NCBI GenBank assembly: GCA_949358305.1
Contig: OX442314.1
Location: 52,273,162-52,337,161, forward strand
Direction: 5' to 3'
DNA length: 64,000 nt
Source of the DNA: Strigamia acuminata
Lineage: Eukaryota > Arthropoda > Chilopoda > Geophilomorpha > Linotaeniidae
Shown: one piece after another, positions 21,575-33,251 of the stretch
Position numbering within the stretch: position 1 is the first letter of the stretch
How the letters are laid out: every line of letters begins with the position of its first letter
Translations under genes and position numbers: made by a program
Notes under the pieces: generated by a model
Database searches by the model: none
Seen by the model: the letters and a program-made list of their open reading frames with translations, nothing else
Told to the model about the DNA's origin: nothing

Positions 21575-23866
21575 AGCAGCAAATTTGTTTTTGGAGTACA
21601 AGAAAGTAATCGATGACCAAGTTGATCAACTGGTGCAGGGAATTGTAGAAGAAATACCTCCAGAAGAGGAAAATGGATCCATTTACTATATGCCCCATCG
21701 ACCAATGATCAAAGATGAAAGACTGACAACAAAACTTCGGATCATTTTCGACGCTTCGTCGCACAAAAAAGGACAACCGTCCTTAAATGACTGCCTGTCA
21801 ATAGGGACAAACCTTTTACCATCTCTAATGTTCATTTTATTAAATTTTCGTTCCAGAAAAATAGCAATCATGCCGGACATTACAAAAGCATTTCATATGA
21901 TTAAAACAGCCCTCAGAGACCGAAACGCAACAAGGTTTTTGTGAGTGGACAAAAATTGGGACGGAATAGGCCGCGCCATCATCAAAATTCTACGACAAAT
22001 GCGCATACTATTTGGAGCGACCCCAAGTTCGTTCTTGCTTAGCGCGACGATCAAACACCACCTCAAAAAACACATGGCAGATTTTCCAGAAACATGCAAC
22101 CTAAAAAAAAAGTTCCTGTACATGGACGATTTTATTTCGTCATTAGACAATGTCGAACAGGCTTTGAGAGTGTTTCATGAATCCCGCGCAATTCTTTCAA
22201 CAGCTGAAATGGAGCTGGCAAAATGGCAAACAGACTCACCAGATTTGCGAACCAAATTCCGAATGAAATACCCACTGACGCTGACAACACTAACGACCGA
22301 CAGCCTCCACATCAATTCCGAAACAGAAGAAATCGATGAAATCCACGTCAAGGCAATTCAAAGAAAAAATAATAAACTTTTTGGTTTTGAAAATTACAGC
22401 TCGTTTAGCACAATAAATCGAGTGACTACATGGTGCCATCGTTTCAACTTCAACGCAAAACCAAACATCAGGCTAACACGTAAAATGGGTCCACTGACGG
22501 TTGCTGAACTCAAACATGCAAACCTGTCATTGGTCATCGCCGCACAACACGAGTCATACGGCACAGAAATAAAACAACTGAAAGACGGAAAACGACTGAC
22601 CGCAGACTCAAAAATCCAAACGATGCATCCATTTCTGAACAATGAGGGAGTTATGCGACTGAGAACTCGACTGCACAACTCAAAGAGACGAAACTACAAC
22701 TGTCCAACCAATCGTCCTACCCCTGAAACACAATTTAATGAAATTAATTCTTTTATTTTGTCACTCACAGGTTCTCCATTGCGGACTCACGGCAACAATA
22801 TCATATTTTTTAGAGACCTACCGGACGCCAACCGCAAGGAGAACCTTGAAGTCCATTTTGAAGATGTGTGTTATTTGCAAGCAAATACAAGGACGACTGA
22901 TGAAAGAGTCACCGGGCCTACTACCATTCGACAGAGTGACCTGCTGCGAACCATTTGCAGTCACTGGAATAGTCTTTACTGGACCTATCTACATTTGAGG
23001 AAGGAAAACCAAAGCATACGTTGCACTTTTTACGTGCGCCAACATAAGAGCGGTCCACTTCGAATTGGTTCCTTCAATGAGCACTCCAGATTTCGTTGAT
23101 GCATTTGAGCGTTTCGTCAGCCGCAGCAGGCTCCCAAAAACAATCTACAACGACAACTTTTCACCGAACAGACAAAGAACTAAGTGCCCTGTTGAGTAAC
23201 ACTGAAAACAATTCATTTCGAGCATATTTAGGCAACATGGGCATCAAATGGACATTTATTGTAGAGTATGCACCGTTTAGAGGGAGGATTCTGAAAGCGG
23301 ATGGTCAAAGCCCTAAAAGCCAGATTAAAGAAATCACCAGATCCGCTTCCCTCAATTTCTTTCAATTAAATACACTCTTCACTCAAGTTGAAGCCGTCAT
23401 CAATCGAAGACCAATGACTTACGTGTATGATTCGCCCAACGAGTCTAAGGCACTCACCCCAGCGCACTTCTTAACTGGAGAAACACTCACTTCACTTCCG
23501 GACCGCCTGTTACTTAACCGACTCAGAGTCAACTCAGGAGAAGTTCGTAAAGCAGTGGCGTCATAGACAAAAAACTCTTTTTTTCATTTTGGACACGATG
23601 GTGTAAAGAATATCTCACCGACTTGAAAAATCAATTTGGCAAAGAGAGTGAAAACATCTTAAAATTGAATGATGTCTTCATTGTGGAAGAACAATTTAAA
23701 CCACGCCTCCAATGGAAGATGGGTTGTGTTACGGACGTTCGGGAGGGAAGAAATGAAAAGATTCGCTCTTGCAAATATAGTTCTCGCTGACGGAACCAAG
23801 TTGAGGCGTCCCATTCAGCGCCTTGTAAATTTGGAAATCCAGCCATCAGTTGCGGGGGCAGTATAA
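21575..23866 (+). pseudogene. pol: BEL/Pao retrotransposon pol remnant (RT, RNase H, integrase)
   Basis: Reading across several frames, the order is as follows. A BEL/Pao reverse transcriptase N-terminus is at 21585-21941 (MIKDERLTTKLRIIFDASSH, IMPDITKAFHMI), ending at a stop at 21942-21944. The RT palm continues at 21945 with the catalytic-like YMDDF motif (22119-22133). A decayed connection region follows, then integrase with a GPIYI and a DAFERFVSRSRLPKTIYND block (23085-23160). The C-terminal part has INRRPMTYVYDSP, LTPAHFLTGE, KEYLTDLKNQFG and PRLQWKMG (23400-23725). At least four frame changes or stops are present, and gag, protease and LTRs are missing. Its C-terminal part is a clear relative of 7616-8160. 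Confidence 0.8.
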
Positions 23867-24345
23867 AAACTGAGCGTTTAATTCTGTTTCAAGTACCATT
23901 TTTATATTCCATAATTTTTATATCTCCTAATTTTTTTTATTTCCTATTTTTGAATTTTTCAATGTTTCTTGCATTTTTATCTCAACTTTTAAAACTCAAT
24001 TTATTTTCTAAAAATCATGCACTAATTATATCTCCTACACCCTAAATTCCATATCTTGCAACTTCCATCCAAACCTTCTTTTTTTACGTAATTTACGTAA
24101 ATTCCGGTTTTCAGATTTCGAACCAACCCCGCGGCTACACGTGGTAATGTTTATTTTCACCATCAGATGTCTCGTGCATACCCCAGAGAACTCACCAGCC
24201 TATAGAATCAGAGGATTTCAGTTCAAGTTCCGGATCTTGATCCATAGCGCCAGTATTTAAGCAAAAAATTCGTCTGATTTCTGCCGATCAAGATAAATCC
24301 CAGTTGACATCAGTTTTCTTTCGTCTTCGCAGACGACGATCGAGG
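23867..24345. promoter_or_regulatory. Upstream region of the small secreted-peptide gene
   Basis: No gene. A TATA-like TATTTAAG at about 24254 lies roughly 90 bp before the candidate first ATG at 24346. The rest is AT-rich. Confidence 0.3.
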
Positions 24346-24787
24346 ATGACATTCATCCAATCTGATTTGGCTTTCGCCGTTTCGATAGGGTTACTTGTGA
24401 GTAAATTTAGTAATATATAATTTATTTATTTCTATTTTTTTTTATTTTTTTCGCATAGTTATTTGTCCACAGAACCGTTTGTGTTTCGGTGTCTGCCGAA
24501 ATGAGAAAAGTCACATTTGTAAAAATTTCCAATCCTTTTATTTTTTTAAAAAATACTAATATGTATGATTATAGATGCAGGCAACGTTGTACACGTTTTT
24601 GTTACTGGCATTTACCGCGGCTGAGGTATTGTGCGGAACGATAGTCTACCATTCAAGCAACGTGGCCGTTCAAGCGTCGATGGTTAACCCCAACAGTAAA
24701 CCCGAGGGTTTCGGCAACCCCACGGATAACGCCGAGGGTATCTATAAAAAAAGGAGTGAAAACACCCAACCTTGTGCGTCGTTCTAA
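24346..24787 (+). CDS. Small secreted peptide precursor, two exons
   Basis: Exon 2 (24575-24787) encodes a 70-aa protein from its own ATG. It has a clear signal peptide (LYTFLLLAFTAAEVLCG), a mature part of about 48 residues, and a tribasic KKR site ten residues before the end, leaving SENTQPCASF. An exon 1 (24346-24396, 17 codons) joins it in frame through a GTGAGTAA donor and a TTATAG acceptor; translation could start in either exon, but the exon 2 start puts the signal peptide at the N-terminus. AATAAA follows at about 24892. The KKR site suggests proteolytic maturation like a neuropeptide or small hormone, but I recognise no family, so function is open. Confidence 0.55.
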
Positions 24788-24944
24788 ACGCCTAAGAAGA
24801 CGAACCAGCTTATATCTGCACACAGATCAACGTGTCGAAACCCCCATTGCCGAAAATGAATGACTTACCGTAATTGATAAATCTAAATTGTAATAAAATA
24901 GTCAAATTAAAACAAATAGTAATCTGCGCATTAACTGCAAAATT

Positions 24945-25075
24945 TACTTTTTTAGCTAGAAAAAAAATTTTTCATCCAAAAATTTAATTTTTTAGCTAAA
25001 GATTTAATTTTTTTAGCCAATAGTTTAATTTTTTCAGCCAAAAGTTCAATTTTTACAGCCAAAAGTTCAGGTCAG
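24945..25075. repeat. Degenerate 20-21-bp tandem repeat
   Basis: About six units around AATTTTTTCAGCCAAAAGTT. The unit is similar to the AATTTTTGGTCCAAAAGATG satellite at 36775-40160, so it looks like a decayed relative of the same family. Confidence 0.55.
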
Positions 25076-25768
25076 CTGTTCTTCACTCACCAATTGGAGA
25101 GTGCCACCTACCCCTTTTCCCCCACTATAATTCTCTAGTCTTTTTGAAATAAATACAAACAGTGTTCTTTTTACAACTCACAAAGAAGGTCTCCTTTTAT
25201 TTTCACCAAAATTCCATTCTCAACCAGAACCTGAAGATATTTATAAGTTTGATTTCACAAAATAGAACTTGACGGCCGAGGACGATGACCAATTGATGGC
25301 CTATGAAACCACGCTAGCCTTAACCAATGTCGTTTAATTTACTTTGTATCATGTGTAGTTGTTTACTGCAATAAAATCTATTATCTTTCATAATTCCATT
25401 ACTATATGAACAAAATTTAACTTGTGATTTGAGTCATTGTCCAAAGAAACGACGAAAAGGCAAAGTCTATTTATGATGACACCATATGATTCTATCCCAC
25501 AGGATGATACAGCTAATGTTTCAAAGAAGAGAACCTCGGGGATTCTTATGTTATTACATGCCCGACAGAAACATCCACCTTATAAATAACAATCCTCAGA
25601 CCTTATGCTAAAGGCAGAAAAAGTCGCTTTCTTGCAATTCCAGGTCAAAATAATGGCTAATTATGGTTAAGAAACCATTGCTTTTTTCCTACAAAAAAGA
25701 GAACTACCATGGTTTTATTGTACTTTTAATATTTCTTGTTATTATTATTATTATTTGTTTCATTGTTA
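25076..25768. other. Mostly non-coding; one conserved-looking exon fragment
   Basis: AT-rich sequence downstream of the secreted-peptide gene. Apart from 25263-25337 nothing can be supported. Confidence 0.4.
25263..25337 (+). pseudogene. UNC-45-like exon fragment
   Basis: After an acceptor-like CACAAAATAG the frame reads 24 codons including LTAEDDDQLMAYETTLALTN before TAA at 25335-25337. This resembles the armadillo-repeat stretch of the myosin chaperone UNC-45 (pattern YExLxALTNxA). No other exon was found nearby, so it is most likely a relic or a captured exon. The match is from memory and short. Confidence 0.25.
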
Positions 25769-27119
25769 TTCCATTTAGTTCTAAGTCAGAAAGTGCCTGA
25801 GCATCATTAACTGCGTTCGATTCATTTAACAGACAAAAGCTTATCATTTAGCACAAATAGGTAGTGTAGCATGTAGCATTCCATCCTTATTAACTAAGAA
25901 TGACTTTGTTGTTATCAGTTTTTGGAACTTCAAGAATCCATTTTAAATTGCAATTTCTTAGTTATTCTGCACTGTGTACCCCAACTGTACTATTCGCTGT
26001 TGTACGTGTTGTAGTGATCTCAAAAAACTTTTAGGCAATTGTGTAGTTTGCCAAAAACATCTGTGCAAAGAATTGCTATTAACAGTGGAACAAGGCAGCT
26101 AGATGTTCACTTCTGCTAGATACCCGACCATGCCATAAGTATTAAGGGTAATGGCCTTTGGAGCCAATCGAATTAATTGGCCGTTGATTAGTTCATTTGG
26201 TCTTCTGGTCTTCCGAGCCCAATTTGATAGCATTAATGTATGAAAACGGAATTGGCACGGATGGAACGCGTGCGTAACATTGTTAATGTGGGCTTAAACG
26301 AACAGGAAGTGTTCGCACCCGCAGTATTGGTGTGGCTAATTAATACTAACCAAATTGTTCCTTTAATTTTTAATTTATTTGTTAATAGTTGTTTCAGATC
26401 TTTTATTATAATCTTAATGCTTCGCCAATTTCTTTTTTGCCTGAAAATACCATTTTCAATAATCCACCTGTAATGGTGGAAATTTAATACTTTTCTTTTA
26501 TTTTTTAGATAGTTAATAACAATTTAGAAAAGCTTATAGGTGCCCACCATGAAGCAATAAAAACTGACTTGTGAGACAAAAAGAAAGAGAAAGGAAGGCG
26601 ATGGATGTCAATCAGAAGACCAGCTGATATATTTAAGAAATTGAGAATTAACTAACTATGGTCGTCTTTGCATGTGTGGCATTCAGTATACCACGCTTTA
26701 ATGTTGCGTGTTTCTCAATTTTTTTATTTATTTAATTTATTTGTAATCAATAGATTCAAGAATAAATGGCATTTGTAGGTTGATTGAACTTGGGTGTGAC
26801 TTTATAATTTATTTAAACCCAGAGATCAATTTTTATTGCTCCACTCTTATGGAGGCTTCATTCATTCACGCACTATCTGGACTACGAAATGAGTTCAGAG
26901 TCAACGGAGACATATAATGCCGAAAATTACTGACGGTTATTTCATGATGTGTGCAAACCATACGGGTTGTCGAGGGTATTCAATAAAAACGGACGTAGCA
27001 AAATTGAGAGCACCCAGGCATAGAATTTAGAGGAGAGCAGCACCTCTTTTCCCAGATTAGGCTAAATAAGGGATAAATAAAATCCTGTTAAAATGATTTT
27101 AGCACTTCTGCACTTCTGT

Positions 27120-27317
27120 AGAAGGAATAGATTTACCAGGAATAACCTGTCCTGAATGCAAACGTATCATTCGAATTGTAAGTATATTTTTTACTACCGG
27201 TAATTATATTTATTAATGAAATTAATTTTTTTTTCATTTTTGCAGAGCACATGAAATTTAAAACGTCGAAAACAAATGAAAAATTGAAAGAAAATAAATT
27301 GTCACGGTCCTGACTTT
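27120..27317 (+). pseudogene. Partial copy of the CxxC coding unit
   Basis: It retains the last part of the zinc-ribbon exon (LPGITCPECKRIIRI), the GTAAGTAT donor, the intron, the TTTTTGCAG acceptor and the basic C-terminal exon ending LSRS-stop. Upstream exons are not present in matching form. Confidence 0.45.
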
Positions 27318-27659
27318 AGACAGTAAAATTTTTTTAAATTTTGAGCACATTTTGCGTTTTTTCCCTGATTTTTTCCCATTTTTATTAGGAAATTGTTTTG
27401 ATTTCTCTAATTTATTTCATTTTCCCCTAGTTCTAAATTTATTGTTTTATTTTGTTTTATTTCCTTTATTTTTATCATTTATCCTTAATTTAGCCTGGTC
27501 ATGCTCACCCCATCCAGACATTCATGAGAATTTTGCCATAAATTGATGTATTCGCGCTCTGAAAATTTCTGCCATTATTCCATCAGACAACAAAAACAAC
27601 CTAGATATGAACTACAATACCGATCAATGTCAGGCCCTTGCGCCTGTGATCGTCTCAGG

Positions 27660-27760
27660 CAGGGGCGGATCTACGTAGGTCGCTATTAATAATTTTGGTA
27701 AAGGGACCCCGAAAAAAACCTCAAACCCCCAGGGCCCTCGAAAGGCTAGGTCCGGCCCTG
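27660..27760. mobile_element. Tiny hAT MITE, 101 bp
   Basis: Begins CAGGGGCGGATCTACG and ends CTAGGTCCGGCCCTG, imperfect terminal inverted repeats typical of hAT elements. It is flanked by a perfect 8-bp duplication GTCTCAGG at 27652-27659 and 27761-27768. Non-coding. It is inserted in one copy of the duplicated blocks. Confidence 0.85.
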
Positions 27761-27769
27761 GTCTCAGGT

Positions 27770-28560
27770 CATCAGCAGAATGTTGTACTTATTGACTATG
27801 TATGATTTTTTTGTCAAAAAAAAAACAAACGATTTACCGTAATAACTTTTTCATATTTTATCAATAGAAGATGTCTGTTGCGTTGTGAACTGAAAAGTTT
27901 GACAGTAATACAGTACATCACTTATTTTATCAAGTACTCCGTATATTTTTTTCTTATCATTAGAGTTTTGCTTATTTCCATTCATGCAAACATGTTGTTT
28001 CTCAGATAATTATTCATAGGATAATTCTATATTATATTTTCAACAACATACATGTATGTACCAGTAAATTGTTATAATATAACATGAGGAGATTTCTAAA
28101 TGAATTCAAAATCCATGAGTACCAAACAGCGGTACCAATGGCTACCGTCACCAGCGCTAAACCAATTCAACCAGAATTAGCGTTACTGTCGGCTACAGTC
28201 AGATAAAAACGAATCTTGATTTTCCATCTACGATAGTAGGCACTCTCGAATGGCCAAATTATCAACCCGCAGTCTCGTTCTCCTTTCTATTTACATACAC
28301 ATACACGGATTTCGCCGCGAAATCTACAAGTCTTTTATGTCGAACCAGGAACATAAAAGCTACCGGTCTCGATGAAAGTAGTAGTTCAGAAATATCTGAA
28401 ATACGGGTATCAGAAATATCGTCACTTGAGTCAGCTTCCGAGTCGGATTTAGCTTTGGCCAAGGTAGACAGCGTTGTTATTTTAACAATAAAATAGTAAG
28501 GAGATAAGGATTTTTCTGTCATTTGGTCTCTGTGATGGTTGGGATCTTGTTCTAGTAGAG
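27770..28560. other. No supported gene
   Basis: AT-rich sequence. A minus-strand frame at 28262-28522 has an acidic Ser/Asp run (SDSEADSSDDISD) but no domain, and the opposite strand is equally open, so I do not call it. Confidence 0.35.
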
Positions 28561-29668
28561 GGACTAATTAAAACTAACACCAACCAAATTGTTCCTGTAA
28601 TTTTTAATTTAATTGTTAATAGTTGTTTCAGTTTTTTTTTTATAATCTTCACCAATTTTTTTTAATCTGAAAATGCCATTTTCCATAATCAACCTGTAAT
28701 GGTGGCAATTTACTACTTTTATTTTATTTTTTAGATAGTTAATAACAATTTAGAAAAGCTCATAGCAATAAAAACTAAGAACGCAAAATAAAGAAGAAGC
28801 AATGCAAGTAGATGCAGATCAGAATGCTCAAGACCTAGCTGATAGATTTAATAAATCAAGAATTAACTAACTATGGTTGTCTTTGCCATCATCGTGCATG
28901 TGTGGCATTCAGTATCCCACGCTTTAATGTTGCGTGTTTCTTCATTTTTATTTTATTTAATTTATTTGTAATCAATAAATTCAAGAATAAATGGCATTTG
29001 TAGGTTGATTGAACTTGGGTGTGACTTTATAATTTATTTAAACCCACAGATCAATTTTTATTGCTCCACTCTTATGGGGGCTTCAACGACAGAAGCATTA
29101 AAAGCTAAGAAATCACTGTGATAGATAATGCTTCTGTGCAGACAGCAAAAGTCTATCTGGAAGTGGATTTTCTAGATTATAGTGTAAAGGTTGTTGGTTG
29201 GACACCTTATGCTCCTTATTTAAACCTCACAGATAATGTTTTGGGGCTTATTACAACGTGAGAAATTAAAGACTGTCATTGTTGCTAAATGAAGTGCAAT
29301 TGAACTGTATACGTTTATAAAGTTTGTATCACTGCCGTAAAGGAAAGATTATTGCATCTATCATTTCTGGACAGCAAAATTATAATTTGTTCAATTTCAT
29401 TAAATGACTTTGTTTGCTCTTGTTCAAAGCTTGTTGAGCTGCTGTTGTGGACCCCCAGATACCCTCCACAGGTAGTTAATTATTTTATGTTGTGTGCAAA
29501 CCGTACGGGTTGTCGAGGGTATTCAATAAACACGGACATAGCAAAATTGAAAGCACCCAGGCATAGAATTTAGTGGAGAGCAGCACCCCTTTTCCCAGAT
29601 TAGACAAATTAAGGGATGAATAAAATGTCCTGTTAAAATGATTTTAGCACTTCTTCAATTGTGAACAG

Positions 29669-30243
29669 GATGGAAAGCGGTTGCTGCTAAATTAAAGTTG
29701 TCATGGAATTACACCCAACAACAAAATTTATACACTTGGGAACCAACATGTCTATTTTGCAAATACAGGCAAAAAAATTCAGGCGGCCAGGTAAAAATTT
29801 TCAGTTAACATGGCGACCGGGCACCCATTTCATTAGATCAAAAGGAAAATGCTACCATCTCATAGATTGGAATGCACGTTTACATTTCCCGCTTACACTT
29901 CCCATCACATGTGCCATTAAGTAAGTAGAGCGAACTTCACTTTTATTACATAAAATTTATAGTCATATTTGCTTTCTTTTAGATGTATGTAAAGATTGTC
30001 TTGCAGTGATCAACCCTTATAATACACCAAGATTCAAATTTCACCTTGTTGGAGGAATACATCTACCAGGGATAGCCTGTCATGAATGCGGACGTATTAT
30101 TCAAATTGTAAGTATATTTTTACTACCGGTAATTATATTTATTAATGAAATTAATTTTTTTCTTTCATTTTTGCAGCGCACATGAAATTTAAAACGTCGA
30201 AAACAAATGGAAAATTGAAAGAAAATAAGTTGTCACGGTCCTG
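29669..30243 (+). CDS. Unrecognised multi-exon CxxC (zinc-ribbon-like) protein, partial
   Basis: An in-frame model links four pieces by GT-AG introns. The first, 29669-29795, follows a TGTGAACAG acceptor and contains EPTCLFCKYRQKN. The second is about 29866-29921. The third, 29982-30108, contains VCKDC and IACHECGRII; its donor is GTAAGTAT. The fourth, about 30176-30242, is a Lys-rich tail ending LSRS-stop. The three CxxC pairs suggest zinc binding. No start exon was found, so this is either the 3' part of a gene or a repeat-borne gene fragment. Partial copies at 27120-27317 and 31245-31400 keep the same reading frame in their shared parts. I do not recognise the family. Confidence 0.35.
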
Positions 30244-30924
30244 ACATTAGACAGTAGAAATTTTTAAAATTTTGAGCACATTTTGCGCCTTTTCCATGAT
30301 TTTTTCCCATTTTTATTAGTAAATTGTTTTGATTTCTCTAAATTATTTCATTTTCCTCTAGTTCTAAATTTATTGTTTTATTTTGTTTTATTTCCTTTAT
30401 TTTTATCATTTATCCTTAATTTAGCCTGGTCATGCTCACCCCATCCAGACATTCTTGAGAATTTTGCCATAAATTGATGTATTCCATTTAGTTCTAAGTC
30501 AGAAAGTGCCTGAGCATCATTACCTGCGTTCGATTCATTTAACAGACAAAAGCTTATCATTTAGCACAACTAGGTATTTCATTATTATTCTCTTAGTATT
30601 TAAATAAATATTTCATTTCTTTTCACAAATATTTTTATTTAATTTATGCCATTATTCCACCAGACAACAAAAACAACCCTGGACCTTAGATCTAAAATAC
30701 CACACCCATCAATGTAGTCTTCTGGTCACTTATCTCGACTGGTATAAAATTATGCTCCAAACATTTCCTTTTTAAAATTTTTAAAAATTATTTTTGTATC
30801 ATTTTTGTATCAGGAGCATCGCTATTAAGAGAGGTTCATCACCAATCACTTGATATGGTCAATGAAATTAGAGTTTGAAACTATTTAACTAGTGTATGAA
30901 CATATTACAACTTGTAGGTTTTGA

Positions 30925-31125
30925 TTAATACTTTGTTTTGAATTTGTCTAAGTCAATGAATCCGGCCTCCCCGACCTCCGGCTGGTTTTTCGTGCAGTCC
31001 TGCCCAAATTCTTGAGGCAGCTGCACCCTGAAGATGTCAGGCCCTTGCTGAAGATGACCATCAAACCAGAATGTTGTAGCATAAGCATTTCCGCAAGTGC
31101 CAGGCCAGATTGACATTTTTAGCAT
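30925..31125 (-). CDS. Unrecognised short ORF with coding-like composition
   Basis: A 66-codon minus-strand frame, GC-richer than its surroundings, containing GNAYATTFWFDGHLQQGPDI and ending KFKTKY-stop. The mix of W, C, G and charged residues looks like real protein, perhaps a terminal exon, but I do not recognise a family. A diverged relative of its middle may exist around 27620-27790. Confidence 0.25.
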   Translation of the reverse strand: MLKMSIWPGTCGNAYATTFWFDGHLQQGPDIFRVQLPQEFGQDCTKNQPEVGEAGFIDLDKFKTKY

Positions 31126-31244
31126 TGAATTTAGACGAGAGCAGCACCTCTTTTCCTAGATTAGGCAAATTATGGGATGAATAAAATGTATAAATCCTAT
31201 TGAAATAATTTTAGCACTTCTGCAATTGTGAACAGGATGGAAAG

Positions 31245-31400
31245 AGGTTGCTGCTAAATTAAAAACCATCAAGTTGTCATGGGATCACACCCAACAACAA
31301 AATTTATACACTGGGGAACCAACATGTCTATTTTGCAAATACACATGAAATTTAAAACGTCAACAACAAATGGAAAATTAAAAGAAAATAAGTTCTTCAA
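31245..31400 (+). pseudogene. Rearranged third copy of the CxxC unit
   Basis: It starts with the same GAACAG-GATGGAAAG exon and keeps EPTCLFCKY, but after TTTTGCAAATAC it jumps straight to the final Lys-rich exon (ACATGAAATTTAAAACGTC). The middle exons and introns are missing and the join breaks the frame. The junction shows ACA microhomology. Confidence 0.4.
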
Positions 31401-32636
31401 AATTAAAAATAAGAATTCCGTAATAATAAATATGCTTATTTGAGTGACAAAAATGCATTTTTTTTAAATGATGGTTGTATTATTTATCACTTTCATCAAA
31501 ATATTATTTCTGTATGACTAAAATGCATTTTTTTTTAAAAATCTGAACATATTAATTTTAATCAAATTGGGGAATGCTACACTCGCATATTCGAATGCAG
31601 GCTTACAACACCCAAACGATTTGTCAACATTATCCCAGAATAAATGAATAAACAGGGAGAAATCTGAACCAAATCAAACCATCGTCTCAAAATCCTATCT
31701 TAATCCAGTTCCTTGGTTGTGCGTGGATATAATTCTTAATATATACGATCGAAAAACAATGGTGATTCTGAGAATTATCGAACACATAAAAATGCAAGAA
31801 TTCCGAGAAAAAACACCAGATGAAAATGGCGTGCAAAATGAGACTTTCGACCATGAAGAAATGTTAACTCAAATCAAACCATCGACACGCAATCCAACCT
31901 TAATCTAGTTCCTCGGTTATTCACTGATTATAAACTGCATTAATACGAGGAAAAAACCACGGGAAATTGCGACAAATACCGAACCGAATATGATTCGATG
32001 CGAGAAGAAAGAAACAACGGCTCAAGGCGAAGTCTACGGAGTTTACAACATAGAAAACACGAGATTTGGATAACAGTAGAAGCAATCTTCAAACTACCGT
32101 ACTACGTATCTTTGTGGATTTCGTTCTTTAGATTTTCGATAGATATTATGTAATTTCTGCAAAAAATTAAAACTAAATATATTTAATTAAAGAAATTTCA
32201 TTAATAAATATAAAGAAAGAAAACCGATTTGAACTCGAGAGCTTTAAAATGTCGTCACTAGTCTGCACTGTCATGTGGAATGATTACATGATTTCATGGC
32301 TCATATTTGACCAAACACGTTTTTTACAATTTTATTTCAAAATGCTAATCTAACACATGTAAAAAGGTTCAATAAATAAAAATATTTTTTTTCCTTCCTT
32401 TTATTAAAAGTTATATTCCATAAAAACATCCTGCAACAAAACATTCTCTTTTCTTTTTACAACAAACAAATTCTACGTTCGGTAGGCCTACTAATGTATT
32501 GCCAATTTTAGTGCAAGTGAAATGAATCGGAAGAGACCCAAAAGTGCTCATCTAATTTTACAATTAATAAAAAAAAAACTAAAAACATTAGGCAACAAAA
32601 TCAGAGTTCAATAAAAGTTAACAGACTCGACTCAAG
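31401..32636. other. No gene seen; 3' flank of PABPN1 at the right end
   Basis: AT-rich. Two related blocks (AATCAAACCATCG... CCAGTTCCTTGG / CTAGTTCCTCGG) occur around 31675-31725 and 31870-31920. The last 250 bp probably include the 3' UTR of the minus-strand PABPN1 gene. Confidence 0.4.
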
Positions 32637-33251
32637 TTAATACGGCGTAGCCCTGACATTCCTGTTCCTGAACTTCGAATTCCGACTCGGACCAAACCCA
32701 CCACCTCTGAATGGTCGTCGAACATTTCCCCTGGACGGGTTTGTGGCCGAATAAATTCCCGGTCGATTTGTCCGTTTCGGAGAAACGGTAATTTGCCTTC
32801 CCCGGAAAACAGTGGCATTCAGAACGACGGCAACCGACACCGAATCCACATCCTTAAACTCAACGAACGCGAATCCCTTGGATTGGCCACTCAACTTATT
32901 GGTCAAAATGGTCACTCTATTGACTGCTCCGCAGCCCACGAAATATTGTTCCAACTCCTCGCTCGTCGCGCCGTAATCCACATTTCCGACGTAGACGGAC
33001 CGCGAATCCAATTCATTCTTGTCTATCGGTAGATATCGATTTGCTAAATCGATTTGCGTTTGCTTCAATTTCGCACGTTCTTCTTCCAATTCCTTCTCCA
33101 AAGCTTTCATTTCTTGCGCCCGCGCTTTATCTTCAACAACAACTTTATCTTCTCCAAGAAGATCGTCTTCGTTCTCCACCTCGATGTCACAGTTGTCACC
33201 CTTCAGCAGATTCTCTTCAAATTCCTCAACATTTTCGTAACAGTTGGCCAT
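32637..33251 (-). CDS. PABPN1: Nuclear poly(A)-binding protein 2 (PABPN1)
   Basis: A 204-aa intronless gene. It has an acidic N-terminus (residues 1-40), a Glu/Lys coiled-coil (about 42-75), one RRM (about 85-160) with RNP2 VYVGNV at 86-91 and RNP1 KGFAFVEF at 125-132, the family signature PKRTNRPGI (158-166), and an Arg/Gly/Phe C-terminal tail ending ATPY. This order and the VDYGATSEELEQYF stretch identify PABPN1, which coats the growing poly(A) tail in the nucleus and stimulates poly(A) polymerase. The acidic part is shorter than in vertebrate orthologues and the alanine stretch is absent. Lack of introns could mean a retrocopy, but the frame is intact and the motifs are conserved, so I treat it as functional. 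Confidence 0.9.
   Translation of the reverse strand: MANCYENVEEFEENLLKGDNCDIEVENEDDLLGEDKVVVEDKARAQEMKALEKELEEERAKLKQTQIDLANRYLPIDKNELDSRSVYVGNVDYGATSEELEQYFVGCGAVNRVTILTNKLSGQSKGFAFVEFKDVDSVSVAVVLNATVFRGRQITVSPKRTNRPGIYSATNPSRGNVRRPFRGGGFGPSRNSKFRNRNVRATPY

Larger units (their letters stand above)
25769..31400. repeat. Mosaic of duplicated segments (two to three copies each)
   Basis: Several blocks recur with about 85-95% apparent identity. Block A: 26335-26870 and 28570-29090. Block B: 26945-27110, 29490-29655 and 31120-31225. Block C: 27120-27550 and 30055-30480. Block D: 25769-25863 and 30481-30577. Block E: 27570-27630, 30645-30720 and again outside the region at 49410-49500. The order of blocks differs between copies, which points to a dispersed repeat family or repeated segmental duplication. 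Blocks B-C carry the CxxC coding unit described at 29669-30243. Confidence 0.7.

Noticed and set aside
28262-28522. Acidic 86-codon minus-strand ORF
   Set aside because: Both strands are open, there is no domain, and it lies within repeat-rich DNA.
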